Of a DNA stretch of 64,000 nt, positions 11,112-22,435 are shown one piece after another (the first letter of the stretch is position 1; the number at the start of each line of letters is the position of its first letter). The position numbers and the translations under genes were made by a program. The notes under the pieces are model-generated. The model was not told the DNA's origin. It ran no database searches and saw only the letters and a list, made by a program, of their open reading frames with translations. The DNA is from Patellaria atrata CBS 101060 (taxonomy: Eukaryota > Ascomycota > Dothideomycetes > Patellariales > Patellariaceae), in the NCBI GenBank assembly GCA_010093705.1, contig MU006097.1:906715-970714 (forward strand). Reading direction: 5' to 3'.

Positions 11112-12911
11112 GTCTATGGATAAGAGCGATATGGAAGTGATGATGAAGTTTGTCCCAATAAAGCAATAGCGAGATCGAAATGCGGGGAGAAGTGTTGCTT
11201 TACGGCGGTTGTCGGAAGGTAAGCGAAAAGAAATATTTCGTAAGCCTCCAACGTATATTCAAACAGGTCAATCAATAGCAATGAGATATTGGAAGAAAAA
11301 TCGAGGGCAGCGATGGCCGGACGCGTATTGATATAGCCAAAACGGTTGTGAGGCGAATGCTGAATGATGCACTCCAGAAGTTGATGATCGCAAATGATCT
11401 TCGAGGCGCAAGCGAGAGGAAGGTCGAGGAGGAGGCCGCAGAAGTAGTCAAAAAAAGGATTTCGACGTGGGGAGGCAGGTGACAAGGGTTACTTGAGGAC
11501 GCAGGGGAAACTCAGCAGGCAACGAGTCAAAGAAAAGAGCCAAAGGGAAGGAGAAAGGGAAGAGAAGACACGGAAGAGGCCTATCCCAGACGCCACCCAG
11601 AGGAAAGATTGATGATAATTTGATGAGTAGGAGGAAAAAAAGGGAAGTGAGAAGAGAGAAAAGAAGAGGAGGGGAGGATAATTGTGAGGAGCAAGACGAG
11701 GGAATAAGATTAAGTTTAGCTGATCCCGTTTGAGGGCGCCAGCAGAAAAGCGGCGAGACTAAGGTAGGGAAAAGCTTGGGTGCTTAGGTTGGGTGCTGCC
11801 GGGCCCTGGTGGGTAGTGGAGGTGGGTAACAAACGTTTCTGTGTTTCCTGCGTTTCGCTTCGTTTCCTTTTGTGCGGTAGGTTCCCGTATAAAAGGCCTT
11901 AAAGCTTTTGTTAACAAGTTTAAGTGTATAAGCACGATGGGGTTATTGGGAGGTGAAGGGTTCAAGGTTGTAAAGGGAGACGAGACGGAAGTGCAGCTTA
12001 GCTGACCGACTACACTAGAACTACTGGGTGGAAGCCGTATGGCCACGATACGGGGAAAAGTTTGGGATAACAACGTGCGAGGAGCGAGAAGCGGCAGCAA
12101 CTAAAAGGCAGTTCTAAGCAAGCAGTCAGGGCACGGCAAGGCAAATTATTAAAAGATTGGTGGTGAGTTAACCGGTTGAAGCAGAGTGCATGAAGAGTTG
12201 TAGATTACTACGTGTACTAGGCTGATTATCTGTCATTAGTGCCCGTTTTCTTGCCTCTGAAAACAAGGGGATAAAGAGGTGAGCTACAGAGCTAGAAGCA
12301 TTCTGCTGTTTCTCGTGAACCAGGCACATGTTTGAGAAGCAATCTAAAGCCGCCGTGACAAGCGTGAAGATGCAGCCAAAAAGAAGCACCTTCAAGGGAG
12401 TTCTGTATGCCCGCCCATTCCCGGCTCAAATCAACCATGGGCCAGGACTGGATATGATAAGGTAGGGCATTGATAAAAATTCGTGAGAACATCCTTTGGT
12501 CGAGAATGATAATGGAATTGACCGCTACCAATTCGACATTCATCTTCCTCTAAGGTCAATTTGGACTAGACCGCAATGAGGGCAATTTACCTTAACCTTT
12601 TTCAGACATTAACGGGCACTAGCGAAGACCTCACTTCTAGTCACATGGAAGTTAAAGGCATGATAGCACAGAAAGCTAAATGACATAGAAAGCTACAGCG
12701 TTATACTTGTGACGCTCGTACACAGGCAGAGCATGTAGCATTGAGATCGTGACTCGCTTGGACCTGTAAGGTACTTTGTAGCTCTACTTCCCCAATTAAC
12801 AAGAAACCATCTTCTTACCACTTTTCCTTGAACATACCTTGCATATCACCAACTCCAGGTAGCGCATTGGACATCCGATACTCCTGTCACAGTGAGAAGC
12901 ATCATATCACC
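11112..12911. other. Intergenic, divergent promoter region, 1.8 kb
   Basis: Separates PUB1 (minus) from the Q-rich gene (plus). A purine-rich stretch at about 11510-11690 reads as a CT-rich element upstream of PUB1, typical of fungal promoters and leaders of highly expressed genes. ORFs on the minus strand (11114-11485, 11759-12100, 12168-12543) are short and unrecognised. Nothing else was identified. Confidence 0.6.
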
Positions 12912-14502
12912 ATGCCTCCAAAGCAGCAACCTCAAAGCCACACTGCCCAGCAAGTTCAACAGGCTCAACAGGCTCAACATGCTCAACATGCTCAGAAAGC
13001 AGCTCAAGTTCAAGCTCAAGCTCAGGTCAAAGCTCATGCGCAATCCCAATCGCATGTTCAAGCGCAGGCACAGACACAGACGCAAACACCTCTCCACCAT
13101 ATCGATCATCTGCAAGCCATGTTGAACGCAGTGGTAAGTCGCTGTCACCCTGTAACAACGAGGTGGGATGTGCTTTCCCAAACTGCTCTCTGACGCTATC
13201 TTCATTGGGAAACATATCCTCTCACTCAATGAAGAAGCGACCTCACTCTGTCGGGTCCCTACTTCCCATTGTAGCTTCAATGCCTTCCAAATCAAGGTAC
13301 CCTAGTCTCCATACACTTGCTTTACTAACATTCTCCCCGCAGTTCATCGAAACCGGTCGACTCTTTGCGGATCCGTCCAAGCTCACCCCTCATGCCATCG
13401 AACTCACAGCCGCGAAGTTGCATAAGACCTTCCCCGCCATGGCCGCCCGCTTCCACGATCATCTCGACGAGCTGGAACAGGAAGTCGTACGTCATCCTCT
13501 TCAACCCCTTCGCCAGTCTCGGCCTCCGTTGAGATTGAAATAATCAATCGAGAACTATTCTCAATCGAACGCATATATACCCATCAGTGTCAATCTTGAA
13601 TCCCCACCGCTAACTGTATGCATTATCAGGTTCGAGCAAAAGCGGTTATCCGCCGGGACCTTGCAGTTCTCCAAGCCGACCGCCTCGCACGAGAGCAAGC
13701 CGCAGAAGCCGAACGTAGGCGCGCCGCAGAGGCCTCCATCGCCGCAAAAGCCGCTCCTCCAAAAGCAGTCGAGCCCCCCAAACCAGTCGCGGAAGATGCA
13801 GACGTCGATATGGCAGACGTTGCCGGTCCGGCTTCAGAGAACAACATATCTCAACCTCAATCCACGGACGGCATGAAACAGCCTCCGAACCCTTCGCGCC
13901 CTCAACCCCTCCAGATCAACCCCGCCGCTCCCGTACCGCCGCAGACGGAATCGATACCGCAGTCGTCGACGAACTCGCTGTTCGGGAACACGCCCACGAC
14001 GGCGAGCGGCGTGAAGCCCGACTTCGACTTCGACAGCATGTTCGAGGACCACGACGAGCCCGGCTCGAAGGACCCCGGCCCCAACCGCAACGACGACGAC
14101 GACGACACCACGAACGCAGACAACACCACCCAACAGGACGCCTTCGACCTCGACCTCGGCCTCAACTTCCCCACCAACAACGACTCCGCCGACGCGAACC
14201 CGCACGACAGTACCGTCTCCTCGCTTCTCCCCGGCCTGGAGAGCTACGCCAACCAAGGCATCGAAGACACGAACATGGATTTCAACAATATCTTCGACAC
14301 CCTGGAAGCCGGGGACCGCGAGTCCCGAGACCAGGCGCAAACTCGGCCTTCGGATCCGAGTCACGGAGGAGGTGACGGTATCCAGCAGCCGGATACCGCC
14401 GGCTACGATCCGGAATCCGCCTTCGACGACCTTTTCAGCTTTGGCGGCGGCGACGAGGGTACCGAGTTCGACGACGCGTTTTTCGGAATTGGGGGGAATT
14501 GA
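12912..14502 (+). CDS. Q-rich acidic nuclear protein, possible Mediator Med2-type subunit
   Basis: Three exons (12912-13133, 13343-13486, 13630-14502) give 412 aa. The N-terminus is built of QAQ/QQ units from CAA/CAG repeats. Residues about 60-145 form a compact helical segment spanning both junctions (HHIDHLQAMLNAV, FIETGRLFADPSKL, LHDELEQ-like, VRAKAVIRRDLAVLQADR). The C-terminal half is disordered and strongly acidic (Asp runs, many Asn) and ends in aromatic-acidic clusters (FDDLFSF, FDDAFFGIGGN). A short helical N-terminal domain plus an acidic tail resembles fungal Mediator subunit 2, but I infer this from architecture only. The ATG at 12912 has a good context (CACCATGCC). Intron 1 (209 nt) is long for this locus. 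An alternative is an unrelated transcriptional coactivator. Confidence 0.6.
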
Positions 14503-15206
14503 GAAAAAAAAAAAGGGGGGGGGGCGTAGTATACGTGATGTACACTCGATATTTATATTGTACTACTGTTTTTGTACATAGCTCAAAGGGCGCCGGGAAG
14601 CTGGAATGGAAGTTCCGAGTTGCGGGTGATCGCTGTATATCTCGAGACCGTACCGGCTCGGCGTTAGCCTGTACGAGTTTATCGTAAGGCACCGGATGGA
14701 TATGTGCTGGGATGTAGAAGGCCGTGAATGCAACACGGCGGCGAGTAGACTGAGGACGAAGAGAAGGGGGTAAGGGGTAAGACTACTGTATTTACGGTGA
14801 GGTCATCATCGGGGGCATTAGACCTATATGGAGATCGTCCATGAGGGCACCACATAGAATCTTTATTGCTGAATTACAGGTAGCATATCACTCTAATCGA
14901 TACAAAAAGTCAAAACCCCCATCTAATGAAAAAATTTTTGATTATATTATGTCCCGAACATTGTAAAAAGGCCCTCCTATGGTCCTTCAAGCATACCGAT
15001 GCGAGTGTGTGGTGATACTGTACGATAATCGAGCCTCATGAGTCCACCTTCATCCCAGTCTTTCGCCATTCATCCCAGTCTTTCGCCAATCCTCCAGTAT
15101 AAACATAATATCAGCCATTAGCGGGTACCGTGAAATCATAAAGTCCGAAAGAATACTCTTTCTCCTCAAACAACCACTCCCATGTTCTGCACTCGCCCAT
15201 TCAACC
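14503..15206. other. Intergenic between convergent genes
   Basis: 704 bp between two converging genes. It begins with an A11-G10 homopolymer switch at 14504-14524, immediately after the stop codon of the Q-rich gene, and contains a 20-bp tandem duplication at 15049-15088. The rest is 3' flank with AT-rich patches and no recognised element. Confidence 0.65.
15049..15088. repeat. 20-bp tandem duplication
   Basis: The unit TTCATCCCAGTCTTTCGCCA occurs twice in direct tandem with no differences. It is a recent duplication in the 3' flank of the 2EXR-type gene. Confidence 0.9.
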
Positions 15207-16796
15207 TTACCGCCCTCTTGTTTTTGACCCACACTCTTTCATCATCCCCTCTTGCCTCTCACACGCTCCTTCTCTACTCTTCCCCCCTTCCATCATCCCC
15301 TCCACCCAATTTCCCACCCACTCCCCCACCGACTCTTCTCCTTCATTCCCCAGCCCTACGAGCTCCACCTTCTCCCACCCCTTCAGACTCGCAATCGGAT
15401 TGCCCTCGAACCATCTCCTCAGGCGCGCCTTAACCGTCCTCTTCGGGCCCTTCACCACATCGCTCAGATCCAACCTCAACACCTTCAACCCCAGCTCACC
15501 CCTCCCCATCGCCGTAGCCCAGATGCTCGCCAGACGCAGACTGACCCTATCCGCGCTGCCCCCCTTATCCGCGGCGGGTTTCGGAGGTTTGAGGTGAATT
15601 ACGGGTATCCGGGTGAGCGTGTGTCTGGAGATGAAGTCCTCGAGTTCGAGATGGAGGTGCGGACCTTCGTGGTAGAGGTTATGTGTACTCTTGTTGTCAC
15701 CATGTGTACGGATGAAGTTCTCGAGACGAAGGGGTTTGTTCCTTAGCACATCCAGGGCTTCGGATGTTATCTTCCTGTTGAGAAGTAGGACGTTCGGGTT
15801 GCGTTTTGAAGGGCACTTGGGCTCATACTCGCCGGAACGGACGTCGTAAGCTACGTGCTCTTGAATCTGGGCGACGGCATCATTCCAGTCGAGGGAGTAG
15901 CCATAGATCTTCTTTCTTATGGAGAATGGGAGGTCGAGGAATCGTTTCGCGGGTCCCTCCATGACCTCTTTTAGATCGCTGAAGTGGGCAGCGGGTAAAC
16001 CTTCGAGGACGACCTCCTTGACTTCCCGAAGGCGGCGAAAGGGCGAGAAGAGATTTCGGAGCGACTCTGCGACGTGGCAGTCCGTCATGTCACCGTTGTG
16101 CTCCGCCTCGAGATGTGGAGCAAAAGAGGAGTCGTAAAAGGAGATCGTCAAGCGTTTTAGATTATGTTGCCCAAGCAGGATATCCACCAAGTTTGAGATA
16201 AAGCGTCGATGGTGGTGAATCCAGTGAAGAAAGCTCTCGTCATCGGCACATGAACCCGATAAGGAGATTCGGTTCAGGTTACGTATAAGGGCCGGACTTA
16301 TGAGACTCTCAACTTGATGGCAACAAAACAGCTGTGAGATTTCCAACGGCTGCTGGTACAATACATGGCTTGCCTCTGCGAATATCTGGCGGTTTACCAA
16401 CAGGATACCGGGCGTTGACATTTTGAGGCTTGGCTTATATCGATCCTCATAGACCATTGCGGAGAAATCACTGAGATAGCGAGTGACGCCGTTGAAGTTG
16501 AGTGCGTGTTCGTAAATCATGATTCGGAGCTCCGCACTCAATGAAAGGAAGGGAAATGTTGTGCGAACTGCATTTGCTTTGCCTCGAGTGGTGACATTAG
16601 AGCAGCCATATGAGCTCAAGGAGCCTTTTATTGGGCCAATCCTATCACTTCTCCTTCGTCCTTGCATACTGTCGATGCGTGGAGATGTTACAGAACTTAA
16701 CCTGCGGAGATCTGGATGGACTACTCTGGCTAGTTGGAAGGCGAGTTCTGCTGATGATTCTTCAGGCTCTGTATTGTTGAAAAAAGAGCTCGACAT
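15207..16796 (-). CDS. 2EXR/F-box-like domain hypothetical protein
   Basis: Single exon, 529 aa counting from the first ATG (16796). Two copies of the motif seen in fungal 2EXR-type proteins are present. The first is FPFLSLSAELRIMIYEHAL near residue 80. The second is FLDLPFSIRKKIYGYSLDW near residue 285. Each is followed by a segment ending in a LLVNRQI / LLNRKI-like strand (residues around 130 and 335). The family is greatly expanded in Pezizomycotina and has no proven biochemical role; some members resemble F-box proteins. The C-terminus is basic and Gly/Glu-rich. No signal peptide or membrane segment is evident. Confidence 0.8.
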   Translation of the reverse strand: MSSSFFNNTEPEESSAELAFQLARVVHPDLRRLSSVTSPRIDSMQGRRRSDRIGPIKGSLSSYGCSNVTTRGKANAVRTTFPFLSLSAELRIMIYEHALNFNGVTRYLSDFSAMVYEDRYKPSLKMSTPGILLVNRQIFAEASHVLYQQPLEISQLFCCHQVESLISPALIRNLNRISLSGSCADDESFLHWIHHHRRFISNLVDILLGQHNLKRLTISFYDSSFAPHLEAEHNGDMTDCHVAESLRNLFSPFRRLREVKEVVLEGLPAAHFSDLKEVMEGPAKRFLDLPFSIRKKIYGYSLDWNDAVAQIQEHVAYDVRSGEYEPKCPSKRNPNVLLLNRKITSEALDVLRNKPLRLENFIRTHGDNKSTHNLYHEGPHLHLELEDFISRHTLTRIPVIHLKPPKPAADKGGSADRVSLRLASIWATAMGRGELGLKVLRLDLSDVVKGPKRTVKARLRRWFEGNPIASLKGWEKVELVGLGNEGEESVGEWVGNWVEGMMEGGKSREGACERQEGMMKECGSKTRGR

Positions 16797-17520
16797 GCTC
16801 AAGCAGCGTGAATAGAGCAAGAGGAGGTAAGCAGAGCCCAGTGGAGCTTAAGCAAGTGAATGTTGATCTAGATGATTAGGCTGCAACCTAATAAACATGT
16901 TACAGTCTATCAGTAGATATAGAGGTGGTGAGAGAAAAGTAATCTCGATGATCAAAGTAAAGGTTTCATTGAAGTTGCAATTGATAACATGTAGGTTGAA
17001 TCTCATCGGAGATTTTATGGGACTAAGGTAGAACTACGGGGGACGTTAAGAACGTTAAGAACGTTAAGAACGTTAAGAACGTTGGACCCCGAAATTTATC
17101 AATAAGGTAGGTAAGTTAATGTCACTCGTAAGTAATAAGTGATGCCTTCCGAATTAGGTTAAAGGCACACGATCACAGCAACCTGGGAATCGGGACACAA
17201 ATTTCAATAGTACATTACATACAGATTCTGTTCTACCGTCAATCAGTACCTTACGGTAAGGTATAACCTTCATCTGGTTTCTAAACAGACCAGATATCTT
17301 AGTTTCATCAGTCATCTGTGGACTTTTTGGGCCCCTGACTATAAAACACAGAATTCTCTGGCCGTTAAACTCGACACGTAAAGCCCAGATATTTCCAACA
17401 AACACTCCTTCTCCCGTCGAGTCACCCAAGCAGGCAAACAAACCCGTATAATCGTACAGAAACTCCCCGCAATGCAATGATATACAGAACGCTCACAATC
17501 ATCAAATACTCATGCAATCA
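16797..17520. other. Intergenic with 9-bp minisatellite
   Basis: 724 bp between the start of the 2EXR-type gene and the stop of the GATA-type gene, both on the minus strand. It holds the minisatellite at 17043-17083. A minus-strand ORF of 107 codons (17154-17477) matches nothing and lies in the likely 3' UTR of the GATA gene, so it is not called. Confidence 0.6.
17043..17083. repeat. ACGTTAAGA minisatellite, 4.6 copies
   Basis: Perfect 9-bp units at 17043-17051, 17052-17060, 17061-17069 and 17070-17078, followed by a partial ACGTT. Each junction carries the palindrome AACGTT. It lies in the upstream flank of the 2EXR-type gene. Confidence 0.95.
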
Positions 17521-20500
17521 TTAAGCTGCCCGTTCCGTCCCCTGTTCCTCCGTTGGTTGAACGATGTCACTATCGCCAAATATTCCCTGGGCATCCCACA
17601 TTGCCGCTGTCGACGTATCCGGATCCTCATACAGTGAAAACATGTTTACCGGAGGCGAACTAGGCATTGGAATATCCGTGCTGAAGAAGTTATCGCTGCT
17701 AAGATCATCTAAATTGAGTAAAGTGGACGTTCTACCCGGTGTGTCGAAGTTGGGTAACATGGAAAAATCAAACAGTTTCGACGGTGAGCTGTTGACTCCG
17801 TCTGAAAGAAATTGCTGTAGTTGCATCGTAAACGGTGTCATTGGCGCCATGAGCTGCCCGGTCCTAGAAGTCCTTGTCGGTGTCTCCAACAGATTGATCT
17901 CTGCTTCGTTCGTGCCGGAGCCATATCCGCGACTTGGCGTCAAAATGCCCCTCCTCGACCTGGACGTCGTCGGCGTCTGCAACAAATCCTTGAAAGAGTG
18001 AGTAGATTTTGGAGTGGTATGAGGCGATCTGCTCTCCATTTCTTCAAATAAGTGAGCGAGGCCATCATCATCCCCTTGTGGTGGCTGATTCTCCTTGTCG
18101 GTCGTGTCTATATCGTTGAACTCTATACTTGTAACTGCTTCGACAGTAATTTCAGTCGGTTCAACCGAACTCTGAAGCTTCGAGGGATTGGGCCCATCCT
18201 CGAGTGACTTCACCTGGCCCTCCTTCCTTGGTGAAGGAAAAAGTAACCGTCTTGTCGGTCTCGGTGTAAGATCAGGCTCTATCTCAATAGGGCTGTCCTG
18301 AGATCCTAGAAACTTTGCTGGACTAGACTGGATGGCGCGCCTTAACGCAGCTTCTGCTTTTGGATCGTCCCAAGTATTCTTCGGCAAATTCCCGCTGGAT
18401 AATGGCTCCATACTGACAGCCCTTGGCCTCTTTCCAGATACCCTAATCTCCGGCACTTCGCCCCTTTCTTCCTCTATCCCGTCCACTTTTTCAATTGCGT
18501 CCGGGGGAAATGGCGCATCGGTAAAAACCATGTCAGAAAGCTCACCACCCAGTCCAGATTGTTGTGTCATGGCAGTATCCCCTGATTTCTTCTTCTTACT
18601 GCGTTTCTTTTTTGGCTTATCCGCTGTATGTGAACTGTCTTCCGCGGCGACTTGGGGCCAGAATTGTGGAGGACGCATGAACTTCTTCTTTTCCAGCCAA
18701 AGTCCACATGCTGAAACATATTAGTCGCTAAAGTTGGCTAAGACAAACAAATTCCTTGCAGATACTTACGGTTACAAAGTATGAGTTGATCAAAGACCTT
18801 GTTCTTCTTTTCCTCCGAAGTCGCGTTCTTCCTATACACCCTACATTGAGTTACAGGTTCACCTTCGTTCCATATTGGCTCGGTGCATATGTATGTAGAA
18901 TCATCTGGTGTAATTTGCTTTTGCATCTCCTCTGGTGTCATATCATACGTCTTGATCCATGCTTTTCTCCAAGTAGGTGTGCGAATAACACCACAATGAT
19001 GACAGAACGTTGGCATTTCACCTGCAGCAATCGCTTGCTGACATCTTTCATCAATTACCTTTTTACGTCTTGCACCTGATCCACTACGAACCTTAGGGCT
19101 TCCCGGGGCTACATCGTCGCCATCAGGTCCATCCGGAGGTGGAGGCGCTCCATCACCACCAGACCACGTTTGCGACCGTGAAAAATCCAATCCTTTCTTA
19201 GCAGCCGGTTTTGAAGGAACTGGAGTAGATGATCGTGAAGGCGCAGCTGAAGTCGTTCCCTTAGGTGGAATCGGTGGGAATGTCAGACCGTTCGTAATTG
19301 TAACCTCAGTTCCTGTTTGTTGAAGAATCGCAGGATCAATATTTGAGATATCAAGGGATATGTTCCCACTAGTGTTATCGACGGCCTCGGTCTCTCTAGC
19401 TTGCGTATTCAATGATTCGGGTACAGGAACAGTTGGGACAGATGAAACTGCCGCTACAGACGCAGGGATTGGTACGGGCGATGATGGAGTAGGTAATGAT
19501 ACAGATGCAACTCCTGCTTGTGCTATACTTTGCCCTGCAACAGAGCCATTACGAGATTTACGGTAATGAGCCTTTGCGGGTCTTGGAAGTATTGATGTAG
19601 GTAATAGATCAGGATCACCAGGTTGAACTTCCATCCATATTGGTTCGGACTTTGGCTCAGAAACCCGAGGCTTTTTGGTAGATTTTCTCGACTTCTTTTG
19701 TGTACCCTTTTGCGGCTCAACCTGGTAACTTGTATCGCTCATGAAACCAGAATCTGTCATATAGGGTAAAGTAGGGAGCACAGGACTTGAAGGTGCGGGC
19801 GAATAATATTCGTTGGTAAAAACTGGAGGTGAGGAGGGGAAATCAACTGGGCTGGCATCTTCCTCCGGAGATTCTACAGCAGATTCTGGGGCTACAGACG
19901 GCCTGGGAGAGGCTTGCGGATTATAAGGGGAAAGGTATTCCAGTGTACGTAGTGTGGCAGTATCCGCTGTAGATTCACGTCTAAGAGAGCTTGCAGGCCT
20001 TAGGGGACCACGTGCTTGAGGAAGACTTCCACTCTCGGGGCGAGGAGTCGGGGCTCGTGGAGGGACTTCGAGCGGATTTGCGTTACCAGCTCCGGGATTG
20101 ATGGGCGTTGGCCGATGCATACGGATAGATGCAGCGGCACTAGCAGTAACCCTCAGTGACTCATTCTTCGCACCGAATGAGGATCGACCCCGCCATTCTG
20201 CTTTCTCAACTTTTGCCCTCTTCCTAGCAGGTCCATCTTCGCCACCCCCATCTTGCATGGAATCATACCTGCCATCAAAAGATCCAAATGAACCATGTCG
20301 GATGAAAGATTGTTGGTCACCTGTGACCGATGAACGAGAGCCGGGTCGCTGATTGCCATCCTGAGTGACGTGCTGCAGCATAGCAGAGGCGCGAAGACTT
20401 GGTGTCGGACTTCCAGATCGACTGGGTTGTGTGCTATGCGACATTGGTCCCATGATCTGGTCTTCCATACCCGGTTTAGATGAGTCAAAGTTATCGCCGG

Positions 20501-21260
20501 GATTGGCTGATGCCAAGCCCTGGGTTAGGAGCTGGTGGAGGGATTCGTGGCCACCCACACTATTTGCCCTCGGCTCAATGTTTGGGGGATTTTGTAGATG
20601 TTGTGCAGCCATCATACTCGCAGCTGTAGGATTCTCTTTGATGAAGGCTAGCCAAGTCGCTGGATCCATCCCAGGAGGTACACTTTTGCTAATAGTACGA
20701 TATCTGTCCATGGTCTCCAAGAATTCGTTCTGCATGGAGTTTGGGACGGGTACTAATTTCAGCTTCACTTCGAGAGTTTCCTTAATGCCATTTGAGAACA
20801 ACCCCAGAATGTTCTTGCACACCCTTCCTGTTATCATTGTTTTTGAAACAAGCGCTGGAGCAGATGGTGTGGTGGACGCAGCAGCCAGTACAGACGAGAG
20901 CATACCTTGCCCGACGAGAGGCGTTTCATATTCTGAGTAGTCGTATGCGTAAACGGTGAAGTCATGGCCGAGTTTGGACACCAGCTCGGGACTGGCGGCA
21001 ACGATAGCTTGAATGCAGGTCCTCAGCTCGATGATACCAATCTGGGTGCCCTCGTCAATAGCAATGGTTGGGATATTCATAGTATTAGGCAGACGTGCCA
21101 AACAGTTTGTCTTGTTTTGATCATCGAAGGTATATAAAACCTTTACTCGCATCTGCCGTCGAGGTATGTCCGCATCCAAGGTATCTGGATCATCCAAGTC
21201 CGCAGGTCCAGAGGGCGGCTGAGGGGAGCCATAGTCCCCAGATGTAGGAACTGAATACAT
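17521..21260 (-). CDS. Ams2/Spt21-like GATA-type transcription factor
   Basis: Ams2 (fission yeast) is a cell-cycle GATA factor that activates histone genes and supports CENP-A loading; Spt21 is its budding-yeast relative. Two exons (21260-18770 and 18710-17521; 60-nt intron) give 1,226 aa. The conserved N-terminal domain spans about residues 35-200 (MRVKVLYTFDDQNKTNCLARL; CKNILGLFSNGIKETLEVKL). A long disordered Ser/Pro-rich region follows. The zinc finger has CHHC at 753-756 and CNAC at 829-832, with the second knuckle split by the intron and rebuilt as LILCNACGLWLEKK. The 72-residue loop between knuckles is much longer than the ~17 of ordinary GATA fingers and holds two extra Cys. A Lys-rich nuclear localisation stretch (KKKRSKKKK) follows the finger. 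The divergent neighbour is the Sm D2 gene. Confidence 0.88.
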
Positions 21261-21701
21261 GGTAATGTTGTCAGTATCATAAAGTTATTAGCAGATTGGT
21301 GAGAAAAAGTTGGAGTAACAATCTCTCAAGCAAAGGACGCGGATCGTGCTCGGGTGGTTGGGATGGACATAGCTAAATAGCGTGTAACGGAGGAAATTGT
21401 AGATCGAAAAGCGTGGCTTAGACTAATGTAGGAGCCTAAGATAAGGAGTCATAAGCACACGCGTGTGGAAACGTGAATTGAAGGCGAAAGAGTTACGAGG
21501 GCGTGGTGAGGAAGAGGAAGTTGTTGGTGTATGCTTTGATCTACGTTCAAGCTTGGTTGACCTTTCGACGCGCGATGTACACTGCACCTTTAGCGCTACC
21601 AGCCCGCCGTACAACTAGCGCTCCCTAGTCCAACCGATATTTCCACTACATATCATACATGTGCCATTCCATTTCTTCCCATCATTCACAGACCCGTGAC
21701 A
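21261..21701. promoter_or_regulatory. Divergent promoter, GATA-type gene / SMD2
   Basis: 440 bp between the start codons of two outward-facing genes, so both promoters must lie here. No TATA box stands out. The SMD2 side is CT-rich just before its ATG (CCATTTCTTCCCATC). Confidence 0.7.
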
Positions 21702-22268
21702 ATGTCGGACGCAAAGATTCAGTAAGTATTGAACTCCTTCTCGCGAGTTTATAATGCTGACAATTTTTCATAGAGAGCTTCTGGCAAAACCTCGCAACGA
21801 GTTAACGTACGTCCCAAGGCCCCAGTACCCTTCTCTCAGTTTTCTTCGAGCAAATGCTATTGAGTCCCTCTTCCAAAGCGACCCACTCTAACTTCAGATT
21901 TAGGGAATACGAGATTGGCCAGCTTGAGGAATATGAGTTTACCTCCGGTCCTCTTTCCATCCTCCAGACCGCGGTGCGCTCCCACACTCAGGTCCTCATA
22001 TCATGTCGCAACAACCGTAAGTTGCTAGCACGCGTGAAAGCATTCGATAGGCACTGTAACATGGTCCTCGAGAATGTGAAAGAAATGTGGACGGAGACAC
22101 CTCGTAAGGCAGATGGGAAAGCGGGGCGGCCAGTGAACAAGGATCGCTTCATCAGCAAGATGTGAGTCATTCTCAATTCCGTCTTGAGGTTCAGAAATAT
22201 AACTAATGCGCTGTGTGTTATACAGGTTTCTAAGAGGCGATTCCGTCATTCTTGTTCTTCTCAGTTGA
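21702..22268 (+). CDS. SMD2: Small nuclear ribonucleoprotein Sm D2
   Basis: SmD2 is one of seven Sm proteins forming the ring on U1, U2, U4 and U5 snRNAs in the spliceosome. Four exons (21702-21721, 21774-21806, 21898-22161, 22226-22268) give 119 aa, the usual family length. The Sm1 motif includes [20 protein letters not shown] and [15 protein letters not shown]. The Sm2 motif is [15 protein letters not shown]. The first two exons (20 and 33 nt) encode the N-terminal helix [18 protein letters not shown]. All junctions keep phase (CA|A, AC|A, AT|G). The tail ends LLS, slightly shorter than the usual Arg/Asn/Pro end. Converges with the dihydroxyacetone kinase gene 167 bp downstream. Confidence 0.96.
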
Positions 22269-22435
22269 TTGGCCCGAATTTACTTTTATCAGATCATCGC
22301 AAAAGGGGGGCGTGCCTTAGGGCTTGCTTAACTAGGGACGTGGGTGCCTGGAGTTGAAAATCGACTATTCATTAGGAATGATTACTGCCGCAAGGATCTC
22401 GAAAAAAATCAATCCCGCAAACAGATCCCACGAGT

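Noticed and set aside
12846-13295. 149-codon minus-strand ORF of Leu/Ser repeats
   Set aside because: Antisense shadow of the CAA/CAG repeats in the Q-rich gene.
17154-17477. 107-codon minus-strand ORF
   Set aside because: Sits just after the stop of the GATA-type gene, in its probable 3' UTR, with no recognisable motif.
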